From assembly GCA_965204835.1 (NCBI GenBank), contig OZ242017.1:1054001-1118000 (forward strand): DNA of 64,000 nt, read 5' to 3'. The stretch comes from VXMT01 sp965204835 (GTDB taxonomy: Bacteria; Chloroflexota; Dehalococcoidia; UBA2979). The position numbers and the translations under genes were made by a program. This document shows, piece by piece, positions 52,418 through 60,134 of the stretch (positions are counted from its first letter, which is position 1; each line of letters opens with the position of its first letter). The notes beneath the pieces are model-generated. The model worked only from the letters and a program-made list of their open reading frames with translations. It was not told the origin of the DNA and made no database searches.

Positions 52418-52792
52418 ATGGAAGTCGTACGCGCAGCCGAGGGTGACACCGTCGAGAGCAGCGCCGCCGAGATCTTCGAGGGCGGGCACGTCTGGGCACG
52501 TCGCATCGCCGGTGGGGACACCGGCCGGGGCGACCAGATGTCGTTCGGCATCGTCCAGTTCGCGGCGGGCGCCCGCACCCGGCTGCACCGGCACACGTCA
52601 GACCAGCTGCTCTACGTCGTGGCCGGCATCGGCAAGGTCGGCGCGGGCGGCGAGGAGCACGTGATCAGCGCGGGCGACTTCATCCACATCCCCGCCGGCG
52701 AGGACCACTGGCACGGCGCCGGTGACACCGGCTCGCCGATGTCCCACATCACCATCATGCTCGACGACTCCGTGTCGACGGTCACGGGGTAA
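52418..52792 (+). CDS. Cupin domain protein
   Basis: A 124-aa single cupin with motif 1 (RLHRHTSDQLLYVVAGIGKV, about residues 55-74) and motif 2 (GDFIHIPAGEDHWHGA, about 85-100), giving His and Glu/Gln metal-ligand positions. Small cupins act as dioxygenases, isomerases or sensors; the substrate is unknown. GAGGAGG lies about 11 bases before the ATG at 52418. Confidence 0.85.
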   Translation: MEVVRAAEGDTVESSAAEIFEGGHVWARRIAGGDTGRGDQMSFGIVQFAAGARTRLHRHTSDQLLYVVAGIGKVGAGGEEHVISAGDFIHIPAGEDHWHGAGDTGSPMSHITIMLDDSVSTVTG

Positions 52793-52815
52793 CGATCCGG
52801 GAGTCCGATTAAGCC

Positions 52816-53091
52816 ATGCCGACAACACGTCTCAACGTCCACGTCACCCCTCGCGCGACCCACGAAGAAGTCGTGGGCTATGAGGAGGGGACGCTGCGCG
52901 TGCGGATCACGGCCCCGCCGGTCCGCGACCGCGCCAACCGCTCGCTCGAGCGGTTCCTCGCCAGGCGCCTCGACCTCCGCCCGTCGGCGGTCAGCGTCGT
53001 CTCCGGCCACGCCTCGCGGCAGAAGGTCGTGGAGTTCGAGGGGCTGGAGGAGGCGGAGGTGCTCGACCGCCTCGGGGCCGGCGGGAGCTAG
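52816..53091 (+). CDS. yggU: DUF167 (YggU) family protein
   Basis: A 91-aa protein with the DUF167 pattern: LNVHVTPRATHEEVVGYEEGTLRVRITAPPVRDRANRSLERFLA, then VSVVSGHASRQKVVEFEG. The family is uncharacterised but often lies near yggT and proC, as here. The stop codon overlaps the stop of the convergent yggT gene. Confidence 0.85.
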   Translation: MPTTRLNVHVTPRATHEEVVGYEEGTLRVRITAPPVRDRANRSLERFLARRLDLRPSAVSVVSGHASRQKVVEFEGLEEAEVLDRLGAGGS

Positions 53092-53354
53092 TACAGGCCG
53101 CCGCCGACGGTGAACCGCAGCACCAGCCACGTCACGAAGAGCAGCACCATCGCAACGAGCGGCGCGATGTCCCTCCCCGCGACGGGGGGCACCACGAGCC
53201 GCAGCGGCCCCGCGAGCGGCTCGACGAACGTGTCGAGCGCGCGCGCAACGAAGTGGTCGGGCCTGACCTCGAACCAGGTGAGCAGGCGCCGCGCGGCGAT
53301 CGCCATCAGGTAGATCTCGACGACGCGAATCACGACGAAGACGACGAAGTCCAA
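53088..53354 (-). CDS. YggT family membrane protein
   Basis: An 88-aa protein with two transmembrane helices flanking an amphipathic RRLLTWFEVRPDHFVARALDTFVEPLAGPLRLVVPP segment, typical of YggT. It is the second of two adjacent YggT genes; 65 bp separate them. The family is linked to membrane and division functions in several bacteria; the exact role is unknown. Confidence 0.83.
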   Translation of the reverse strand: MDFVVFVVIRVVEIYLMAIAARRLLTWFEVRPDHFVARALDTFVEPLAGPLRLVVPPVAGRDIAPLVAMVLLFVTWLVLRFTVGGGLY

Positions 53355-53419
53355 ACCGGGCTCCCTCGACGTGCTCGATCAGTGGGCTGACGGCGGGCTG
53401 CGGCCTACGGTGGAGCTTG

Positions 53420-53683
53420 CTAGACCCCCGACGCGAGGCTGGAGCGCAGCGCCGCCGAGATCACGAAGATGAGGATGATCGCCACCATCGGCGTGATGTC
53501 GATCATGCCCACGCGCGGCACGACGCGCCGCAGCGGCTCCAGGATCGGCTCCGTGATCGCGTCGAGCGCACGCACGACGGGGCCGCTGGGGTCGATCGGG
53601 AACCAGCTGATGATCGCGCGGGCGAAGATGGCGAACCACAGGATCTGCAGGAACAGCAGGATGATCTCGACGAGCAGCGTCAT
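53420..53683 (-). CDS. yggT: YggT family membrane protein
   Basis: An 87-aa YggT protein: a first helix LLVEIILLFLQILWFAIFARAIISWFP, then RALDAITEPILEPLRRVVPRVGMIDITPMVAIILIFVI. The ATG overlaps the proC stop as ATGA, so the two are translationally coupled. It differs enough from the 53088 copy to be an old duplication. Confidence 0.87.
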   Translation of the reverse strand: MTLLVEIILLFLQILWFAIFARAIISWFPIDPSGPVVRALDAITEPILEPLRRVVPRVGMIDITPMVAIILIFVISAALRSSLASGV

Positions 53684-54486
53684 TCCAGCTCCCTCAGGTC
53701 CTGCGCCCGCCCGTAGGCCGCCTCGATCGCATCGTCGAAGGCGGACCGCAGGCCTGCTGCTTCCAGTTCGCCGAGCGCCGCGGCCGTGGTCCCACCGGGC
53801 GAGGTCACGGCGTTGCGCAGCGCCGCCGGGTGCTGCCCGGTCTCGATAGCGTAGCGCGCCGACCCTGCTACCGTCGCCAGCACCAGGTCCGTCGCCTCGG
53901 GGCGCTTCATCCCCAGCCGCACCGCCGAGTCGATCATCGACTCGATCACGAGGTACACGTACGCCGGGCCCGAGCCGTGCAGGGCCGTCGCGAGGTCGAC
54001 CGCGTCGTCGTCGTGTACCTCGACGACCGCGCCCGCGACGCCGCCGAGGAGCCGCTCGACGCGTTCGCGCTGGTCGGCCGTGACGGCCTCGCCGAGCAGG
54101 TAGGCGGCGGCGCCCTCGCCGATGGCGGCGGGCAGGTTCGGCATCACCCGCACCGAGGCGCGGTGGCCGCTGTGCTGCTGGATGTCGGCCAGCGCCACGC
54201 CCGCGGCGATCGAGACGAGCACGGCGTCGGAGCCGAGCGCGCCGGCGATGCTCGCCGCCACGTCCGGCACGTCGTCGGGCTTCACGGCGAGCAGCACGAG
54301 GTCCGCGCCGATGCACGCGCTCTGCGGGTCGTCGGTCACGCGCACGCCGTGCTCGCCCAGCTCGGTGCGGCGGGCCTCGACGACCTCGGCGACGGCGACC
54401 TCGGCCGGCGAGGCGACCTCGGCGCCGAGGATGCCGCGCAGGAACGCCTCGCCCATGAAGCCGCCGCCGATGATGCCAATGCGCAT
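53680..54486 (-). CDS. proC: Pyrroline-5-carboxylate reductase
   Basis: A 268-aa ProC with the Rossmann start MRIGIIGGGFMGEAFLRG, VLLAVKPDDV, RVMPNLPAAIGEGAAAY and the C-terminal HGSGPAYVYLVIESMIDSAVRLG plus TSPGGTTAAAL. It catalyses the last step of proline synthesis (pyrroline-5-carboxylate to proline with NAD(P)H). It lies in the conserved yggS-proC-yggT order, 34 bp after yggS. Confidence 0.94.
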   Translation of the reverse strand: MRIGIIGGGFMGEAFLRGILGAEVASPAEVAVAEVVEARRTELGEHGVRVTDDPQSACIGADLVLLAVKPDDVPDVAASIAGALGSDAVLVSIAAGVALADIQQHSGHRASVRVMPNLPAAIGEGAAAYLLGEAVTADQRERVERLLGGVAGAVVEVHDDDAVDLATALHGSGPAYVYLVIESMIDSAVRLGMKRPEATDLVLATVAGSARYAIETGQHPAALRNAVTSPGGTTAAALGELEAAGLRSAFDDAIEAAYGRAQDLRELE

Positions 54487-54520
54487 CGCAGTCCCCTCGC
54501 TGTGCGTTTGCTGTGCTGGC

Positions 54521-55225
54521 CTAGGTGCGGCGCGGGCCGAAGATGACCCGTCCGAGCCGCACCACCGTCGCGCCCTCCTCGATGGCGACCTCGTAGTCCT
54601 CGGTCATGCCCATCGAGAGCTCGGCGAGGCCGTGCGCCTCGGCCAGCTCGCGCAGCTCGCGGAAGACGGGCCGCACCTGCTCCGGGTCGTCCACCTGCGG
54701 CGCGACGGTCATCAGGCCCGCCACCTCGACGTGCTGCAGGCCGGCGACGCCGCGCAGCAGCTCGCCGACCTCGGCGGGCTGGACGCCCTGCTTGGACGCC
54801 TCGCCGCCGACGTTGACCTCGAGGTAGCAGGGGAGCGCCACGTCCGGGTCGGGTGCGCGGCCCTGTTCGGCGCGCTTCTCGATCTCGCCGGCGAGGCGCA
54901 CGGAGTCGAGGGAGTGCAGGACGGCGATGTGCGGCAGGACCTGTCGCACCTTGTTGCGCTGCAGGCCCCCGATGAAGTGCCAGCGCGGCTCGAGGCCCAT
55001 CTCCGCGGCCTGCTCGGCCTTCGGCACGAGCTCCTGCGCGCGGTTCTCGCCGAGGTCGAGCTGGCCTGCGGCGAGCGCCTCCTCGACGGCCTCGACGGGG
55101 TGCGTCTTGGTGACGCCGACGATGGTGACGTCAGCGGGGTCGCGCCCGGCGCGCTCGCAGGCCGCGGTGATGCGCTCGCGGACGGCGTCGAGCCGAGTGG
55201 CGATGGTTGCTGTCGTGGTAGTCAT
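54521..55225 (-). CDS. yggS: YggS family pyridoxal phosphate homeostasis protein
   Basis: A 234-aa YggS/PLPBP protein with the PLP-binding KTHPVE near residue 41, LGENRAQEL, WHFIGGLQRNKVR, CYLEVNVGGEASKQG and LSMGMTEDYEVAIEEGATVVRLGRVIFG. It binds PLP without a known catalytic activity and buffers the cofactor. A TAGCCT -10 element predicts transcription beginning at the start codon itself. Confidence 0.92.
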   Translation of the reverse strand: MTTTTATIATRLDAVRERITAACERAGRDPADVTIVGVTKTHPVEAVEEALAAGQLDLGENRAQELVPKAEQAAEMGLEPRWHFIGGLQRNKVRQVLPHIAVLHSLDSVRLAGEIEKRAEQGRAPDPDVALPCYLEVNVGGEASKQGVQPAEVGELLRGVAGLQHVEVAGLMTVAPQVDDPEQVRPVFRELRELAEAHGLAELSMGMTEDYEVAIEEGATVVRLGRVIFGPRRT

Positions 55226-55231
55226 GCTTCA

Positions 55232-55237
55232 AGGCTA
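55232..55237 (-). promoter_or_regulatory. -10 element, leaderless yggS transcript predicted
   Basis: TAGCCT on the minus strand; +1, seven bases on, is 55225, the A of the yggS ATG. The -35 region is weak. Confidence 0.45.
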
Positions 55238-55313
55238 CGCCCCCCGCATGGCCGCCGCCAGACGCACCGCCGAAACCGAACCCGTCACGCGAGTGAACGG
55301 GACTTCCGGCCCG

Positions 55314-55592
55314 CTACCGCATCCCGCCGAACATGTCGTCGTCGAGGTCGTCGCCGCGATCGCGGTGGCGGCGCTTGTCGTAGAGGTAGACGCCGTACAG
55401 CGCTGCCGCCGCGAGGCCGAGGGGGATGAGGGCGAGCGCGGGGTGCGTCGCCAGCGCGTAGAACAGGAACAGCACCAGGAGCATGACGCCCATCAGCGCC
55501 AGGATGGCCGGCAGCAGGATCTGGAACGCGATGCGCGTGAGCAGCAGCACCTCGCGGCATCCGCCCGGCGCCTGCTCCTGGGTTTCGTACAT
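55314..55592 (-). CDS. Small two-helix membrane protein, hypothetical
   Basis: A 92-aa protein with two hydrophobic helices (about residues 20-45 and 50-68) and a charged tail (YDKRRHRDRGDDLDDDMFGG). I do not recognise a family. The start at 55592 is six bases after a TATGCT box (55599-55604), again predicting a leaderless message. An in-frame ATG at 55634 is an alternative but lies upstream of that element. Confidence 0.6.
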   Translation of the reverse strand: MYETQEQAPGGCREVLLLTRIAFQILLPAILALMGVMLLVLFLFYALATHPALALIPLGLAAAALYGVYLYDKRRHRDRGDDLDDDMFGGMR

Positions 55593-55598
55593 GCCTCC

Positions 55599-55604
55599 AG
55601 CATA
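55599..55604 (-). promoter_or_regulatory. -10 element, leaderless transcript predicted
   Basis: TATGCT on the minus strand places +1 at 55592, the first base of the hypothetical membrane protein gene. The opposite strand carries TACCAT (55629-55634) for the divergent PPOX gene. Confidence 0.45.
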
Positions 55605-55660
55605 GCGGCGCGGCGCGACGAGAGCCGCTACCATCCTCGCGCGCCGAGGAGGCACACCGC

Positions 55661-56098
55661 ATGCCCGATACCCGTGTCCCGCCCGAGTTCGACGCGTTCC
55701 TGGCCGAGCCGCGGAACGCCATCCTGTGCGTCGCGCGAGGCCCGGGCCGGCCGCCACACGCCACGCCCGTGTGGTTCGAGTACCGCGACGGCGCCTTCCG
55801 GGTCTCGACCGTCCGCGCCACGGTGAAGTACCGGCTGCTGCTCGACGCCCCCGACGTCACGCTCGTGATCGACGATCCGGCGACGTACCAGACCGTCATC
55901 GTCTCCGGGCGCGCCTCGGTGGTGGACGACGACGCCTCGCTCGTCGCGCTGCGGCGGACACTGCGGGCGAAGTACGGCGACTATCCCGGCCCGGCCTCCG
56001 ACGATGATGAGGAGCTCGCCCGAGCACTCCGCGAGGAGGGCCGCGTGGTCATCACCATCGAGCCTGAGCTGGTGGTGTCCTGGACGGGCGGGGACTGA
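55661..56098 (+). CDS. Pyridoxamine 5'-phosphate oxidase-fold (PPOX class) protein
   Basis: A 145-aa split-barrel flavin-binding protein: FDAFLAEPRNAILCVARGPGRPPHATPVWFEY, FRVSTVRATVKYRLLLDAPDVTLVIDD and VVITIEPELVVSWTG. The short PPOX form is common among F420- or FMN-dependent reductases in Actinobacteria and Chloroflexi. Cofactor and substrate are not assigned. GAGGAGG lies before the ATG. Confidence 0.83.
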   Translation: MPDTRVPPEFDAFLAEPRNAILCVARGPGRPPHATPVWFEYRDGAFRVSTVRATVKYRLLLDAPDVTLVIDDPATYQTVIVSGRASVVDDDASLVALRRTLRAKYGDYPGPASDDDEELARALREEGRVVITIEPELVVSWTGGD

Positions 56099-56101
56099 GC
56101 C

Positions 56102-56121
56102 GCGGGGCCTACTCGCCCCGC
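56102..56121. terminator. Hairpin between convergent PPOX and AlkD genes
   Basis: A 7-bp stem (GCGGGGC with GCCCCGC) overlaps the AlkD-like stop codon at 56109-56111. Confidence 0.4.
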
Positions 56122-56834
56122 CGCGGGTTCTTCACGCCTGTCTCCAGCTTGTGCCGCACCTCGCGCTGCACGCGGGAGGCGAGGGCGTCCTCGTGCGCGT
56201 CGAGGAACGCGCGGACGGCGTCGGGATCGCGCGGGGCGAGCGTGCGCAGTGCCCATGAGACCGCCTTCACCACCATGTCATCGCGGTCGTGCATCAGCAG
56301 CTCGCACAGCGCGAGCGTCCGGGGCGCGTCGCCGGTGCTGCCCGCGCGCTTCTTGTTGAGCGCCGTCGTCGAGACGAGGGCGGCGCGACGCCACCAGCGG
56401 TCGGGCGAGCGCGCCCAGCGGTCGATGCGTGCGTCGTCGATGGCGCCTGCGAGCCACGCCGGGCCGGCCAGGAGCGAGCAGTAGGCGTCGACGGACGCCC
56501 AGTTGTCCATGCCCGCGCCCAGCGCCTCGATGGCGTCGCCGTCGAGCGAGGCGAACGCGGTGCGATGGCGTGACAGCAGGATGTAGGCGAGCGTCCGCTC
56601 GTCGAACCCCCGGCTCGCGACGAGCCTCGATGCCAACTCGACGGCTGCCTCCGGCTCCTCGCGTAGCCGCCGCGCGAGGTCGCCCGCGATGGCCCGCAGT
56701 GCGGGCGTGCGCACGCCCCGGATGCGCATCGAGGTGGCGTGGTAGCCCTCGCCGTGCGCGGCGCGTGCGGGGTCGGCCTCCGCCGCCAGGCGCTCGTCCA
56801 CCTCGCCCAGCAGCGCGTCGAGGTCCGCGCTCAC
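56109..56834 (-). CDS. DNA alkylation repair (AlkD-like) protein
   Basis: A 241-aa all-helical HEAT-like protein: GYHATSMRIRGVRTPALRAIAGDLAR, then LLSRHRTAFASL, MDNWASVDAYCSLL (the conserved W-S-D region) and WWRRAALVST. AlkD glycosylases remove bulky or positively charged alkylated bases. It lies 47 bp downstream of the GIY-YIG gene on the same strand. Confidence 0.83.
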   Translation of the reverse strand: MSADLDALLGEVDERLAAEADPARAAHGEGYHATSMRIRGVRTPALRAIAGDLARRLREEPEAAVELASRLVASRGFDERTLAYILLSRHRTAFASLDGDAIEALGAGMDNWASVDAYCSLLAGPAWLAGAIDDARIDRWARSPDRWWRRAALVSTTALNKKRAGSTGDAPRTLALCELLMHDRDDMVVKAVSWALRTLAPRDPDAVRAFLDAHEDALASRVQREVRHKLETGVKNPRRGE

Positions 56835-56881
56835 GTCAGTGCGCCTCGGCGACCGCCGTGGAAGTCGGGCCGGGAGGAGGG

Positions 56882-57520
56882 CTACTCAGCGCCTTCCTCC
56901 TCCATCCGCCGACGTCGTTCATCCAGTGACTCACCTTCGAAGTACCAATAGAGGGGACCTTGGGGAGTCCAGATACTCCTCCCGTTTCTCTGGAGGATCG
57001 AGCGTGCAGCGCCTGATAGTGAGGTCTCCTCACCCTCGAAGGCGATCCTGTTGCGTGACACCACCACGGCAGTGAAGGGCTCCTCGCCCTCGTCGGTGAT
57101 GTCGCTGTATCGGAATTGCAGCTCGGCACCAGCGGCAATGCCAACCATGTCGAAATTGAATCTGCCGCGACGCACACGGGCTTGTTCCAGGGCTCGACGA
57201 GCCTCCTCATCCTCCACAACATCGTCGCGCGGAGTGACTTCCAGCCCGCCAGTTAGCTGCATGGCCGCGCGGACATGCTCGACTCCGACTCGGAAGAACT
57301 CGCGGTTCTTTCGGATACGCTGGGCGTCGAACACCTCGTGTAGCAGTTGCTCGACCTTGCCTGCGTCATCAACCTCGACGGCCATCACGCACTCGAACGG
57401 GACCGGGACACCCGTGTGACGGTCGAGTTCGCGCAGGCGCCGTTCGAGGTTGGTCGTCTTGCCGATCTTCACAAGATCAGGCATCGCCGGGTTCTCGAGG
57501 CAGTAGACGATTCCGGTCAT
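56882..57520 (-). CDS. GIY-YIG (T5orf172-like) nuclease with C-terminal RAMA-like domain
   Basis: A 212-aa protein. Residues 1-95 form a GIY-YIG domain (GIVYCLEN, LVKIGKTTNLERRLREL, HEVFDAQRIRKNREFFRV). Residues about 125-205 (FNFDMVGIAAGAELQFRY, TAVVVSRNRIAFEGEETSLSGAARSIL, GPLYWYFEGESLDERR) resemble the RAMA domain found with restriction and methylation enzymes. The start at 57520 has a GGAGAG site. A TATACT box lies at 57555-57560 (minus strand). Confidence 0.78.
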   Translation of the reverse strand: MTGIVYCLENPAMPDLVKIGKTTNLERRLRELDRHTGVPVPFECVMAVEVDDAGKVEQLLHEVFDAQRIRKNREFFRVGVEHVRAAMQLTGGLEVTPRDDVVEDEEARRALEQARVRRGRFNFDMVGIAAGAELQFRYSDITDEGEEPFTAVVVSRNRIAFEGEETSLSGAARSILQRNGRSIWTPQGPLYWYFEGESLDERRRRMEEEGAE

Positions 57521-57599
57521 GGCACTCTCCGCTGGTCGGCGTGGTCCGGGGGCGAGTATACGTACGGCGGTCTGCACGTTCGTCGGGCCGGAACCGGCG

Positions 57600-60134
57600 T
57601 CAGTGCGCCTCGGCGACGATGCCGGCCTCGGCGCGCTCGACGAGGGTGCGCAGGGCGCCGAGGTCCGACGCGGCCAGCTCCGGGTCGGCGTCGAGCAGCG
57701 TCTCCGCCTCGCGCCGCGTCGCTTCGATGAGGCGGCCGTCGAGCAGCGAGGCGACGCGCAGCGACGGGATGCCGGACTGGCGCGTGCCGAACAGCTCGCC
57801 CGGCCCTCGCAGCTCGAGGTCGGCTTGCGCCAGCTCGAAGCCGTTCGAGGTGCGCGCGACGAGCGACAGCCGGTCCTCGGCCTCGGGCGATGGGTCGTCT
57901 GCGAGCAGAAAGCACGTCGAGGCGTGGTCGCCGCGCCCGACGCGCCCGCGGAACTGGTGCAGCTGCGAGAGCCCGAAGCGGTCCGCGCCCTCGATCACCA
58001 TCACCGTCGCGTTCGGCACGTCGATGCCGACCTCGACGACGGCCGTCGAGACGAGCACCGACGCCTCGCCGGAGGCGAAGCGCTGCATGACGGCGTCCTT
58101 GTCGCGGCCCGACATGCGGCCGTGCAGCAACTCGATGCGCTCGGCGAGCTCGGGGAACTGCTCGTGGCGCAGGCGCTCGTACTCCTCGGTCGCGGCGCGC
58201 GACACCACGGCGTCCGAGCCCTCCACGAGCGGGCAGATCACGAACGCCTGCCTGCCCGCGGCGACCTCGGCGCGCACGTGCTCGAACGCGGCCGGGCGCT
58301 CGATCGGCGTGAGCCAGCGTGTCTCGATGGGCGTCCGGCCCGGCGGCATCTCGTCGATGGTGGAGATGTCGAGGTCCCCGTAGAGCGTGAGCGCGAGCGA
58401 TCGCGGGATCGGCGTCGCGGTCATGACGAGCAGGTGCGGCGTCGGCTTCCGGGGCGCTTCGAGGGCGGCGACCTCCTCCTCCTCGGCCTCGTCGGACTGG
58501 CCGCGGAGGGCGGCGCGCTGCATGACGCCGAAGCGGTGCTGCTCGTCGACGACGGCGAGGCCGAGCCGCTCGAAGTCGACGCCCTCCTGGATGAGGGCGT
58601 GCGTGCCTACGGCGATCTGCGCGCCGCCGTGCCGGATCGCGTCGAGGGCCGTGCGCCGCTCCTTCGCGCGCGTCGAGCCGGTGAGCAGCACGACCTGGAG
58701 CGGCTGGTCGAGGAAGGGCAGGGCGACGACGCCGTTGAGCGGCGGCTCGGGTTCGCCCGAGAGGAGCTTGCAGACCGTGCGGAAGTGCTGCTCCGCCAGC
58801 ACCTCGGTGGGCGCCATGAGCACCGCCTGGTGCCCCGCCGCGACCGCCGCGAGCATCGCCGCGAGCGCGACCACGGTCTTGCCGGAGCCGACGTCGCCCT
58901 GCAGCAACCGCCCCATCGGCTGGGAGCGCGCGATGTCCGCGAGCACGTCGTCGAGCGAGCGCCGCTGCGCGCCGGTCAGCTCGAACGGCAGCGTGTCGAG
59001 GAACGCCTCGGCGGTCTCGCGACCCTCAAAGACCGGGGCGTCGCCGTGCTGCTCGCGCTCGCGCTTGCGGCGCACGACCCCCAGTTGCACGGCGAGCAGC
59101 TCGTCGAAGGCGAGGCGCTGGCGGGCCTGCTCGAGCTGCTCCTGGTCGTCCGGGTAGTGGATCCGGCGCGTCGCCTCGACGATGCCGGGGAGCCTTTGGC
59201 GCTCCCGCATCGCGGCGGGCAGCGGCTCGGGCAGGCGGTCGGCGAAGCGTTCGAGGAGGTCGGCGATCGCCTCTCGGAGCGCGCGCTGGGGGAGGCCCTG
59301 CGTGAGGTGGTAGACGGGCACGAGGCGGCCCGTGTGGCGGAGGTCGTCGGTGATGCGCTCGTACGCGGGGTTGTCGAACGTCGGCCGCCCGCGGTAGGCG
59401 CGCACGTTGCCGGCGACGGCGATCTCGGTGCCGGGCGGGAGCTGCTTCGCGAGGTAGGGCTGGTTGAACCACACGACGCGGATGCGTGCGCCGCTCGCGT
59501 CGCTGATGGTCGCCTCGGTCGCCTGCATCCGCCCACCGCGGCCCATGCGGATCGCGCGGGCGCGGTCGACCGTGCCGCGGATGGTCTGCTCGTGGCCGAT
59601 ACGCAGCTGCGAGATGGGAACGGTCTTCGAGAAGTCGTGGTGGCGGTACGGGTAGTGCCGCAGCGCGTCCGCGATGGTCACGACGCCGAGCTTCTCGAGG
59701 CGCGTGATATGCGCCTTGCCGAGCTTGGTCCCTGCCTGCGCGACCGGCAGCTCCAGCGCCTCCGGGCCCGGCGGGATGGGGACGGCCGCAGCGCGTCGAG
59801 GAGCCCTCGATGTGCGACGCCGGGGCGTCGCCTGCTTTCGGGCGGGGGCGCGTCGCTTGCTCGCGCGGCGGCCGTTGGCCGGGCCAGCGTCGAGCGCGTG
59901 CGCGACGGTGGCGCGGGCGCGGCGCAGCCACGTGCGACGCTCTTCGAGGTCGAGCGAGCGGTAGCCGGTCGCGGGCAGCGCGCCGACCATGCGGAGCAGG
60001 GGCGAGTTGGGAGGCTCGTCGCGGGCCTGGAGCCGCAGCATCTCGTCGAGCCCGCCCTCGACGAGCGCGTCGTTGCAGCCGGCCTCGAACTCGCGCTCGA
60101 GGACCATGCCGAGCATCTCGAAGTCGACGGTCAC
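57600..60134 (-). CDS. recG: ATP-dependent DNA helicase RecG
   Basis: An 844-aa RecG, longer than the usual 680-700 aa because of an N-terminal helical extension and a basic Arg/Lys/Ala linker at about residues 80-115. It has the wedge OB-fold, then helicase motifs LLQGDVGSGKT, MAPTEVLAEQH, VVDEQHRFG, MTATPIPRSLA and QFRGRVGRG. It remodels stalled forks and Holliday junctions. The GTG start overlaps the DegV stop as GTGA. Confidence 0.95.
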   Translation of the reverse strand: MTVDFEMLGMVLEREFEAGCNDALVEGGLDEMLRLQARDEPPNSPLLRMVGALPATGYRSLDLEERRTWLRRARATVAHALDAGPANGRRASKRRAPARKQATPRRRTSRAPRRAAAVPIPPGPEALELPVAQAGTKLGKAHITRLEKLGVVTIADALRHYPYRHHDFSKTVPISQLRIGHEQTIRGTVDRARAIRMGRGGRMQATEATISDASGARIRVVWFNQPYLAKQLPPGTEIAVAGNVRAYRGRPTFDNPAYERITDDLRHTGRLVPVYHLTQGLPQRALREAIADLLERFADRLPEPLPAAMRERQRLPGIVEATRRIHYPDDQEQLEQARQRLAFDELLAVQLGVVRRKREREQHGDAPVFEGRETAEAFLDTLPFELTGAQRRSLDDVLADIARSQPMGRLLQGDVGSGKTVVALAAMLAAVAAGHQAVLMAPTEVLAEQHFRTVCKLLSGEPEPPLNGVVALPFLDQPLQVVLLTGSTRAKERRTALDAIRHGGAQIAVGTHALIQEGVDFERLGLAVVDEQHRFGVMQRAALRGQSDEAEEEEVAALEAPRKPTPHLLVMTATPIPRSLALTLYGDLDISTIDEMPPGRTPIETRWLTPIERPAAFEHVRAEVAAGRQAFVICPLVEGSDAVVSRAATEEYERLRHEQFPELAERIELLHGRMSGRDKDAVMQRFASGEASVLVSTAVVEVGIDVPNATVMVIEGADRFGLSQLHQFRGRVGRGDHASTCFLLADDPSPEAEDRLSLVARTSNGFELAQADLELRGPGELFGTRQSGIPSLRVASLLDGRLIEATRREAETLLDADPELAASDLGALRTLVERAEAGIVAEAH

